From: Streptococcus sp. Marseille-P6264
GTDB taxonomy: Bacteria; Bacillota; Bacilli; Lactobacillales; Streptococcaceae
Reading direction: 5' to 3'
Length of the DNA: 64,000 nt
NCBI RefSeq assembly: GCF_902460355.1
Contig: NZ_CABPTO010000001.1
Coordinates: forward strand, 62,001-126,000
The position numbers were made by a program, and so were the translations under genes. This document shows, one piece after another, positions 57,390 to 64,000 of the stretch; position 1 is the first letter of the stretch, and the number at the start of each line of letters is the position of its first letter. Below the pieces are notes generated by a model, which saw only the letters and a list, made by a program, of their open reading frames with translations, was not told the origin of the DNA and did no database searches.

Positions 57390-58110
57390 TATTTTGACCC
57401 TCTTTCCAGAGATGTTTGCTCCCTTGGAGCACTCGATTGTGGGAAAGGCGCGAGAAAAAGGTCTCTTGGAGATCAACTATCACAATTTTCGAGAAAATGC
57501 GGAAAAATCTCGGCATGTGGATGACGAGCCCTACGGTGGCGGTCAGGGCATGCTGCTGCGGGCTCAGCCTATTTTTGATGCTTATGATGCTATTGAAAAG
57601 AAGCAACCGCGCGTGATTTTGCTGGATCCTGCCGGACGGACTTTTGACCAAGCCTATGCTGAGGAGCTGGCCAAGGAAGAGGAACTCATTTTCATTTGTG
57701 GTCATTATGAAGGCTATGATGAGCGGATCAAGACCTTGGTGACGGACGAGATTTCGCTAGGTGACTATGTCCTGACCGGAGGAGAATTGGCGGCTATGAC
57801 CATGATTGATGCGACAGTTCGCCTGATTCCAGAGGTTATTGGCAAGGAAGTCAGTCATACAGATGACAGTTTTTCGTCTGGACTCTTGGAGTATCCTCAG
57901 TACACTCGTCCTTACGACTATCGGGGCATGGTTGTTCCTGAAGTCCTCATGAGTGGTCATCATGAAAATATCCGCAAGTGGCGTCTCTATGAAAGTCTGA
58001 AAAAGACCTATGAGCGTCGTCCTGACTTGCTGGAAAACTATGAATGTACAGCCGAAGAAGCCAAAATGTTGGAAGAAATTCGAGCCAATAGTAGGGATAG
58101 TGAACACTAG
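57379..58110 (+). CDS. trmD: tRNA (guanine(37)-N1)-methyltransferase
   Basis: Methylates G37 of tRNAs to prevent frameshifting. 243 residues, SPOUT trefoil-knot fold. [31 protein letters not shown] and the knot [13 protein letters not shown] are intact. It overlaps rimM. Confidence 0.97.
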   Translation: MKIDILTLFPEMFAPLEHSIVGKAREKGLLEINYHNFRENAEKSRHVDDEPYGGGQGMLLRAQPIFDAYDAIEKKQPRVILLDPAGRTFDQAYAEELAKEEELIFICGHYEGYDERIKTLVTDEISLGDYVLTGGELAAMTMIDATVRLIPEVIGKEVSHTDDSFSSGLLEYPQYTRPYDYRGMVVPEVLMSGHHENIRKWRLYESLKKTYERRPDLLENYECTAEEAKMLEEIRANSRDSEH

Positions 58111-58151
58111 TTCTTTTTATCAAGTAGCAAAATGTAGATATCGATTTCTCA

Positions 58152-58337
58152 AAGAGGCTGGGACAAAAGTCCTAGCCTCTCAATTGTCTTTGGATTGTCG
58201 AGCAAGACGCAGTGGTTGAATGGGGGCTCTACTAGGCTGATTTCATAAGCTTTTACAGCCCTACTCAACTGTGCGGAGGTGGGACAACGAAATCGAATTC
58301 TAACGAATTACCGATTTCTGTCCCACACTCTTTTTTT
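58152..58337 (+). repeat. Intergenic structured repeat, copy 5 (full form)
   Basis: Full-length copy in the orientation of copies 1 and 2, with the GAGGCTGGGAC/GTCCTAGCCTC hairpin at the left and CCGATTTCTGTCCCACACTC plus seven T at the right. It lies after trmD and before the adcAII control region. Confidence 0.92.
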
Positions 58338-58386
58338 ATTTGGATGAAGAGCTGGAAAATTTTTTGAAAAAATTCAAACTTCCTTC

Positions 58387-58415
58387 TTGACAGAAAAAAT
58401 AAAAAGGAGTATTAT
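58387..58415 (+). promoter_or_regulatory. Promoter of adcAII-pht
   Basis: TTGACA (58387-58392), 17-bp spacer, TATTAT (58410-58415), immediately followed by an AdcR box. Confidence 0.8.
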
Positions 58416-58416
58416 C

Positions 58417-58440
58417 TTAACTAGTTAATAAACCAGTTAA
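58417..58440. promoter_or_regulatory. Two AdcR boxes (zinc repressor operator)
   Basis: TTAACTAGTTAA (58417-58428) matches the AdcR consensus TTAACYRGTTAA perfectly. TAAACCAGTTAA (58429-58440) directly abuts it with one mismatch. Zinc-loaded AdcR bound here would block transcription initiation. Confidence 0.85.
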
Positions 58441-58513
58441 CAAAAGAGGCTATTTTTGAAAGCAATTCTTGGTAAAGAATGTTTTGAAAATAGTTATTTC
58501 TTTGAATGATTGC

Positions 58514-58525
58514 TAAACTGGTTAA
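58514..58525. promoter_or_regulatory. Third AdcR-like box overlapping the adcAII ribosome binding site
   Basis: TAAACTGGTTAA has one mismatch to the AdcR consensus and runs into the AAGGAG before the adcAII ATG. Confidence 0.6.
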
Positions 58526-58534
58526 GGAGTTGGA

Positions 58535-59467
58535 ATGAAAATCAAAAAAGTCTTGATAGCTTTAAGTCTAGTCTTGCTGGGGCTTGGCCTTGCTTCTTGT
58601 AGCAAAAAGGAAGCAAGTGGTACTGGCAGCAAACGCGGGCTCAATATTGTCACGAGTTTTTATCCGATTTATTCGATGGTCAAAGAAGTCTCGGGAGATT
58701 TGAACGATGTCCGAATGATTCAGTCAGGCGCAGGGATTCATGAATTTGAGCCGTCAGCCAGCGATGTAGCAGCTATTTATGAAGCGGATGTCTTTGTGTA
58801 TCATTCGCGGACTTTGGAGTCTTGGGCTGGTAGTCTAGATCCTAGTTTACAAAAGTCCAAAGTAGCGGTCGTAGAAGCTAGCAACGGGATGCAGTTGGAC
58901 AAGGTGGCTGGCTTAGAAGAAGTGTCTGCTGAGGAAGGGATTGATGAAAAGACCCTCTATGATCCACATACTTGGCTGGATCCTGAAAAAGTGGCAGAAG
59001 AAGCGCAACTCATCGCTCAAGCATTGTCCAAGCTAGATAGTAAAAATGCTGATACCTATCAGAAAAATGCTCAAAAATTTGCAGAGAAGGCAAAGGTCCT
59101 GAGCCAAAAATATCAAGGAGTCTTTAGCAGGCTAGATGAAAAAACTTTCGTGACCCAGCATACGGCCTTCTCTTATCTAGCCAAGCGTTTCGGTCTCAAG
59201 CAATTGGGGATTTCAGGCATTGCGCCAGATCAAGAGCCTAGTCCAAGACAGTTGACGGAGATACAAGACTTTATCAAGACCTATAAAGTCAAGACGATTT
59301 TTGTCGAGAGCAATGCTTCTTCTAAGTTGGCCGAAACTTTGAAGAAGGCGACAGGAGTCAACCTAAAGGTGCTAAATCCTCTGGAAGCAGATCCTGAAAA
59401 TGATAAGACCTATCTTGAAAATTTAGAAGATAATTTAGAAATTTTAGCCAAAGAATTAAAACATTGA
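58535..59467 (+). CDS. adcAII: Zinc-binding lipoprotein AdcAII (Lmb-like)
   Basis: Substrate-binding lipoprotein for zinc uptake through the Adc ABC transporter, and in relatives a laminin-binding adhesin. 310 residues. The lipobox is LASC with Cys22. Zinc ligands fit the AdcAII set with a two-residue offset: His69 (GIHEFEP), His145 (DPHTWLDP), His209 (TQHTAFSY) and Glu284 (NPLEAD). It has no His-rich loop or ZinT domain, which separates it from AdcA. It is 8 bp from the pht gene, so the two form an operon. Confidence 0.95.
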   Translation: MKIKKVLIALSLVLLGLGLASCSKKEASGTGSKRGLNIVTSFYPIYSMVKEVSGDLNDVRMIQSGAGIHEFEPSASDVAAIYEADVFVYHSRTLESWAGSLDPSLQKSKVAVVEASNGMQLDKVAGLEEVSAEEGIDEKTLYDPHTWLDPEKVAEEAQLIAQALSKLDSKNADTYQKNAQKFAEKAKVLSQKYQGVFSRLDEKTFVTQHTAFSYLAKRFGLKQLGISGIAPDQEPSPRQLTEIQDFIKTYKVKTIFVESNASSKLAETLKKATGVNLKVLNPLEADPENDKTYLENLEDNLEILAKELKH

Positions 59468-59475
59468 GGTGATGT

Positions 59476-62400
59476 ATGAAAAAGAAATATATTATTAGTT
59501 CAGTTGCGGCACTGGCTACACTTGGTGTGTGCGGGTATGCGATCATGCAGTATCAAGCAGATAAGCCACAAGAACAAGCAACAAATCGTGTCGCTTATGT
59601 AGAGAAGAAATCTGCAAATAAGCAGGACAATAAATCTCAAAAAACTGAGAAATTGACACCTGAGCAGATTCAGGCCAAAGAAGGCATTACTGCTGAGCAG
59701 ATTGTTGTCAAGATTACGGACCAAGGCTATGTGACTTCACATGGTGATCACTATCATTACTATAATGGCAAGGTTCCCTTTGATGCAATTCTGAGTGAAG
59801 AGTTGATCATGCGGGATCCAAATTATCAATTGCAAGAATCAGATATTGTCAACCAAGTGAAAGATGGTTATATTATCAAGGTTGCAGGAAAATATTACCT
59901 GTATCTGACCAATGCCAAAGAAACCAGCAATGTTCGTTCAGTTGATGAAATCGCACGGCAAAGACAAATCCATCCTAGCAAGGAAGAAGGCGAAAGAGGA
60001 TCAGAAGCTAAATCTACCCAAACTGTTAGCAGAAAAACGCAAGACTTCAGTCGTCCAAGTGCCGCCTACGCTGCAGGAAAGAGAACCTATCAAGCAGAAG
60101 GAACTGCATCGAGTCGGAGCAATGGCGCCTATACAACAGATGACGGCTATGTTTTCAGTCCATCTGATGTGATTTCGGATACAGGAGATGGCTTCCTGGT
60201 ACCACATGGCGGTCATATACATTATATTCCCAAAAGTGATCTGTCGCCAGGTGAGTTAGCGGCTGCCCAAGCCTACTGGGATTCCTTGCAGCGAGGCAAG
60301 CAAGCAGCTAGTCCAGCTGAAAATCTTAATACAGGAGGAGAGGCTTCTGGTCCTACAGGTAAAGCATCAGAAAATCAACATGCAGGAACTGCGACTAAGC
60401 CAGCGCATCAAGCTGACAAGGGACAGACTACTAAACCAGCTCAAGCGTCCAAACCTGCCCAATCAGATGCTGGGCACGGAGTTAAACCAGCTGAAAAAGC
60501 AGAAGATGCACCATCAAGTTACCAAACCTTACTTGAGAAACTCTATCGTACACCAAAAGAAAAACGCTATGTTGAAAAAGATGGTCTTGTCTTTGATCCA
60601 AGTAAAATCGTTAGACGGACCGCAGAAGGAGTGGCCATTCCACATGGAAATCACTACCACTTTATCCCTTACAGCAAACTGTCTGCCCTAGAAGAAGAAA
60701 TAGCTCGGAACATTCCTGTTGCTGATCAGAAGACTTATCCTAAGACTGCTGCAAGTACACCAAGCCAGCCTAGTCAACCAGCAAATCCAAGTCGGCCAGC
60801 CAAACCAGCTGATAAAGATGAGAACGATCATGGTTTCCATGCTGAGAATGTCATCTCAAAAGATGAAGAAGGTTACGTTGTCCAACACGGCGGCCATGCA
60901 CATTATTTCTTTAAAAAAGATTTGACCAAAGATCAGATTGCAGCAGCAGAAGCGAACCTGGCTAAGCAAAAAGATTCAAGCCAATCCAGTCAAGTCAGCA
61001 CAGAATATGACCGTTTTTCTCGTGACGCAAGTGACGAAGAGAAAATCGCTTATATTTCCAAGACTTACGGCGTACCGCGTGAAGCAATTAAGATTTCAAA
61101 AGGTTTCTTTGTCTTTAATAATCCGGATCAAGACTACGATCCGACCCATATCCATCCATACGCTGTTCGAAAAGAGCACGTTCGGATTCCTTTAGAAACT
61201 GGAAATCCAGAGCTGGACTTCCTAAACGAGCTTTATACAACAGCCCTGCGTTCAGGTCTGTCTCCATACAGTATTCAGGTTGAAAATGGACAGTTTGTCA
61301 TTCCGCATGGCGATCACAACCACTACATCCGTGTCCAATCCAAAGGATTGAATCTAGGTTTGAAGAATAAAATCCCAGCCTTGCAATCAGCTTATCAAGC
61401 AGGAGCTTATGATGAAAAGGCAGTTCTTGAAAAGGTGGATGCCCTCTTGGCAGCTAGCCGAACCATTTATGCTAAAGACTTGCTCATGCAGCGTCGAATC
61501 GAGCTAGCTCTCGGTAATTTTGTAGAAACCATGAAGCAATTGCCAAGCAACTCAACAGAGGGATATTTGGCAAGCCTAGATCAATTTGATAAGCATTACA
61601 TTCATGTTGATGAAAAAGCGAAAACGGAAGAGCTGACCGAAGTTGATAAAAAATATCAAGAATTGGTTGACAAAATCAAACGTTTGGAAACGGACAGCTA
61701 CAATGTGAATAAAACCAGCTTACTCAGTGAATTGCAGGCAGCTAAGGTAGAAAAAAATGAAGCTAAGATGGCTGAGATTGAGCAGCTATTGGCAAGTCTG
61801 CAAGATTATCAAGATCGGACAGGAGTGACTTCCGTCGAGTATCTCAAAGCTTTCTATCTTGCGGTTGATGATGCTCGTTTGAAGCCAGAACTTCGGAAGA
61901 AAGTTGCTGATTTGACGCTCAAGCTTTATAAATCTCAGGCCTTTATTGAAGCGGTCGACCTGAAAGTTCTTTTCTTGGAACTTTATCAAACCAAGCTCGA
62001 AGTTGATAAGGCTCTGGCAAGTGGCGAGGCTGCTTCAGCCAAGGATAAAACGATTCTGGATACCGAAAAGGTGGACGACCACAGTTATAAGACGGCTATC
62101 TACGGTTTCTTGAAAGAATTGTACGGAGAATTTGCACCGCAACCTACGGAGGAAATCTCAGAAGAAACTCTCCAAGCTCTCTTCGAAAAAGGTCAAGAAC
62201 TTTTGGAAAAAGTAACGGATTCGACTCTGCAAGCAAATTATCAAAAGCAACTCGCAGCACTTGGTACTGATTTGCAAGAAGCCCGCAAAGATAGAGAAAC
62301 GATTTTAGCAGAAACGAAAACGTTCTTGGCTCAAATCGTTGAAACCTTAAAAGAACAGCAAGCATCTGCAGCGCTCAGGGATAAAGAGACCTATCTTAAA

Positions 62401-62772
62401 ATTTACAATTTGCTGATATCCGCCCACAAGATGCTTGAGGAACAGCAGGGGACAGATGAGCAATTTGCCAAGGTAGATGCTCTATTGGATAAATTATCCG
62501 ATCCGAGTGTAGACAAAGCAGGCTTGTTAGCCGAAGCAGAAGCCTTCTTTAATCAGCTTCAAGCCAACAAGCAAGATCCGACTGAAACTAAAACTGAGAC
62601 GGAGGCTAATTCGGCTGAGGAGACTAAGGAAGAAAAAACAAGCGAGACTCCTAAAGAAACAGTGGAAGAGTCAAGCTCACCTGCCACTCCTAAAGTAGAA
62701 GAAGCGAATGCACCAGCTCCTTCAGAAAAAGAGGCTGAAAGTCAAGTGACACCAGAAGAAAATAAGCAGTAA
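59476..62772 (+). CDS. pht: Pneumococcal-type histidine triad protein
   Basis: Surface protein that captures zinc and interacts with complement factors in relatives. 1098 residues, long for the family. The N-terminal signal ends at LGVCGYA, the LxxC context seen in Pht proteins. Five HxxHxH triads are visible at residues 89, 244, 390, 471 and 611 (HGDHYH, HGGHIH, HGNHYH, HGGHAH, HGDHNH), with an extra THIHP at 558. Pro/Ala/Lys linkers separate them. Residues about 640-1040 are helical and Glu/Lys-rich, and the last 60 are Glu/Thr/Pro-rich with no LPXTG motif. GAGGTGAT precedes the start. Confidence 0.93.
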   Translation: MKKKYIISSVAALATLGVCGYAIMQYQADKPQEQATNRVAYVEKKSANKQDNKSQKTEKLTPEQIQAKEGITAEQIVVKITDQGYVTSHGDHYHYYNGKVPFDAILSEELIMRDPNYQLQESDIVNQVKDGYIIKVAGKYYLYLTNAKETSNVRSVDEIARQRQIHPSKEEGERGSEAKSTQTVSRKTQDFSRPSAAYAAGKRTYQAEGTASSRSNGAYTTDDGYVFSPSDVISDTGDGFLVPHGGHIHYIPKSDLSPGELAAAQAYWDSLQRGKQAASPAENLNTGGEASGPTGKASENQHAGTATKPAHQADKGQTTKPAQASKPAQSDAGHGVKPAEKAEDAPSSYQTLLEKLYRTPKEKRYVEKDGLVFDPSKIVRRTAEGVAIPHGNHYHFIPYSKLSALEEEIARNIPVADQKTYPKTAASTPSQPSQPANPSRPAKPADKDENDHGFHAENVISKDEEGYVVQHGGHAHYFFKKDLTKDQIAAAEANLAKQKDSSQSSQVSTEYDRFSRDASDEEKIAYISKTYGVPREAIKISKGFFVFNNPDQDYDPTHIHPYAVRKEHVRIPLETGNPELDFLNELYTTALRSGLSPYSIQVENGQFVIPHGDHNHYIRVQSKGLNLGLKNKIPALQSAYQAGAYDEKAVLEKVDALLAASRTIYAKDLLMQRRIELALGNFVETMKQLPSNSTEGYLASLDQFDKHYIHVDEKAKTEELTEVDKKYQELVDKIKRLETDSYNVNKTSLLSELQAAKVEKNEAKMAEIEQLLASLQDYQDRTGVTSVEYLKAFYLAVDDARLKPELRKKVADLTLKLYKSQAFIEAVDLKVLFLELYQTKLEVDKALASGEAASAKDKTILDTEKVDDHSYKTAIYGFLKELYGEFAPQPTEEISEETLQALFEKGQELLEKVTDSTLQANYQKQLAALGTDLQEARKDRETILAETKTFLAQIVETLKEQQASAALRDKETYLKIYNLLISAHKMLEEQQGTDEQFAKVDALLDKLSDPSVDKAGLLAEAEAFFNQLQANKQDPTETKTETEANSAEETKEEKTSETPKETVEESSSPATPKVEEANAPAPSEKEAESQVTPEENKQ

Positions 62773-62791
62773 AGAAATTTTTCTAAATAAA

Positions 62792-62843
62792 TGGAATATG
62801 GAGCGGAAGAAGCTAGAAAACGCTTTAAATCCGCTCTATTTCC
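62792..62843 (+). terminator. Hairpin after pht, probable terminator
   Basis: GAGCGGA (62801-62807) pairs with TCCGCTC (62830-62836), and TGGAA/TTCCA extend the stem. The T-run is weak (TATTTCCACTTTCTT). Confidence 0.5.
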
Positions 62844-62916
62844 ACTTTCTTAGGATGAAGCGTTCGATTTTTGTCATAGAATTGTAATAAAATTTCTATT
62901 TAAATGATATGGTTTT

Positions 62917-62933
62917 GACTGGTTTAACCAGTC
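62917..62933. promoter_or_regulatory. AdcR-like palindrome upstream of the last gene
   Basis: GACTGGTTTAACCAGTC is a perfect 17-bp palindrome made of two AdcR-type half sites (TTAACCAGT and its complement) in an overlapping arrangement. A TATTAT at 62946-62951 follows. Zinc control of the downstream surface protein is inferred. Confidence 0.45.
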
Positions 62934-63001
62934 ATTTTATGTTAGTATTATAGCATAGGACTGAATGTAAATGATACATGTGCTATTAGAAGGAGATGTC
63001 T

Positions 63002-64000
63002 ATGGACAAGAAAATTGGTAAATCCGTTGTAGCAACTGGCATTGCAGCGACAACGATTATTTCTGGTGCGCTCAGCCATCAGGTAAAAGCGGATGAACTC
63101 GTTGAGTCAACGGCTACGAAACCAAAGGCAACAGCAGTTACCGAGAAACCAATTACGACAGCGGATGTAGCAGAAGCCAAGGAAAAAGCGGATGCTGCCA
63201 AGAAAAATGTAAATCAGCAACAAGAGCAAACTAAGAAAGCTGAAGCAGACCTTGAAGGAGCCAAAACTGCAGTTTCAGAGGCTCAAGAGAAGGTGGCTAC
63301 TGCTACTGAAAATGAAAAGGCAGCAACTGAAGAAAACATTTCTCAAGCAGAGACCAATGTAAAAAAAGCTGATGAAGAAGTAACAGCAAAATCAGAAACT
63401 GTCAAAGAAGCAGAAACTGCAGTCCAGGAAGCAAGTCAGGCAGTTAAAGACCAAGAAAATACAATTGCTGGTCAGCAATCATTGGTGGATGTGGCAGAAT
63501 CTGAACTAAACAAGGCCAAAGAACCAGTTCATGCAGAAACTGCAGCTGTAGAAACTGCTAAAAATCAGGAAAATCAAGCTCAGACAGCTGTGGAGCATGC
63601 TAAAAATGAACTAGCAAAAGCGGAACAAGCAGCAAGTGTTGCACCGCAAAATCAAGCAGAAATCCAAAATAAAATCAATCAAACTCAGGCCAACTTAGAG
63701 CAGACCAAGCAATTGATTGCTGCAACAAACACTGAGTTGGTGCATGAACAGAAAAACGCAAGTACAGCGCCGGTTGATTTACGAAATACGACCTATTCGC
63801 AATTCTTGGAAAATATTCGAGATAATTCGAATAATGAAGCTGTAAGAAATGCTGCAGCCGATGCTTTAGCCCTTTACAAACGTGGTCAAAATGAATTCAA
63901 TATCACAGTCGGATCAAATCCATCTAGCCCAGCGAGCTTGGAGAATAACTTGCAGGCCTTGGAATTGGTTAAGGCCATCAATGCTTACCGCCGTAATGCA
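63002..64000 (+). CDS. Coiled-coil surface protein, SEC10/PgrA- or CAP-type (3' end outside window)
   Basis: An open frame of 333 codons running off the right edge, so the total length is unknown. AAGGAG at 62991-62995 precedes ATG 63002. A signal peptide (MDKKIGKSVVATGIAATTII ... HQVKA) ends at about residue 31. Residues about 45-270 are a long Ala/Lys/Glu/Gln coiled coil of heptad type. After it, ENNLQALELVKAINAYRRNA begins a domain like the SEC10/PgrA or CAP-type regions of streptococcal surface proteins. The AgI/II family was considered. A wall anchor would be beyond the window. Confidence 0.7.
   Translation, partial: MDKKIGKSVVATGIAATTIISGALSHQVKADELVESTATKPKATAVTEKPITTADVAEAKEKADAAKKNVNQQQEQTKKAEADLEGAKTAVSEAQEKVATATENEKAATEENISQAETNVKKADEEVTAKSETVKEAETAVQEASQAVKDQENTIAGQQSLVDVAESELNKAKEPVHAETAAVETAKNQENQAQTAVEHAKNELAKAEQAASVAPQNQAEIQNKINQTQANLEQTKQLIAATNTELVHEQKNASTAPVDLRNTTYSQFLENIRDNSNNEAVRNAAADALALYKRGQNEFNITVGSNPSSPASLENNLQALELVKAINAYRRNA

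Overview
The window is a streptococcal chromosome segment, most like the Streptococcus sanguinis/gordonii part of the mitis-sanguinis radiation. This is inferred from recognisable streptococcal gene blocks (lspA-rluD behind a CpsY/MtaR-like LysR regulator; DUF1149-degV-dapB-cca; rmlA-rmlC-rmlB; the adcAII-pht zinc locus; a BlpR/ComE-like two-component system), low-to-mid GC, strong AGGAGG ribosome binding sites and frequent extended -10 (TGnTATAAT) promoters. The species is not proven. Almost every gene is on the + strand; the one minus-strand gene I support is a 56-residue DUF3042 protein at 6174-6344.

Region by region. 1-5960: a peptide-pheromone-type regulatory module (LytTR response regulator, HPK10 histidine kinase), a small membrane protein, an ABC exporter and two more small membrane proteins. 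Two promoters here share paired 11-bp direct repeats at the same spacing. 6174-18062: housekeeping and RNA metabolism (DUF3042, miaA, hflX, rnz, recJ, apt, metA, dnaD) with an accessory patch (SDR, methyltransferase, acyltransferase-3). 18130-23442: a YghU-like GST, trmK, a Nif3-like protein, a DAO-type oxidoreductase, hypothetical genes and a decayed ZIP transporter. 23577-26234: dTDP-rhamnose precursor genes rmlA, rmlC, rmlB (no rmlD here). 26566-32048: envelope-type proteins, hemW, acyl-ACP thioesterase, a NagD-type phosphatase and a CPBP protease. 32196-35805: fructose operon fruR-fruK-fruA with a cre site. 35878-45761: an SRPBCC pseudogene, then degV, dapB, cca, an ABC-F protein, a double GNAT, a TDT transporter, a LysR regulator, lspA and rluD. 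45885-51264: lepA, a lipoprotein, a YkgJ-family protein, an AraC-GyrI regulator, a C39-like protein and a duplicated gene tail. 51355-58110: a YjjG-like phosphatase, then the S16 operon (rpsP-khpA ... rimM-trmD) split by an Imm5-like/ktrB/ktrA block, a GNAT and a TIGR02328 protein. 58535-64000: zinc uptake lipoprotein adcAII and a 1098-residue histidine-triad protein behind three AdcR boxes, then the first 333 codons of a coiled-coil surface protein.

Cutting across these is a repeat of about 145-185 bp in five copies (two inverted relative to the other three), each in an intergenic gap and each able to fold into several hairpins with terminator-like ends. The leading candidates for undescribed biology are the direct-repeat-controlled membrane/ABC module at the left end, the Imm5-like gene translationally coupled to the potassium transporter, the structured leader before it, and the five-copy repeat. 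Three pseudogenes or remnants and one likely slippage tract show recent gene decay.
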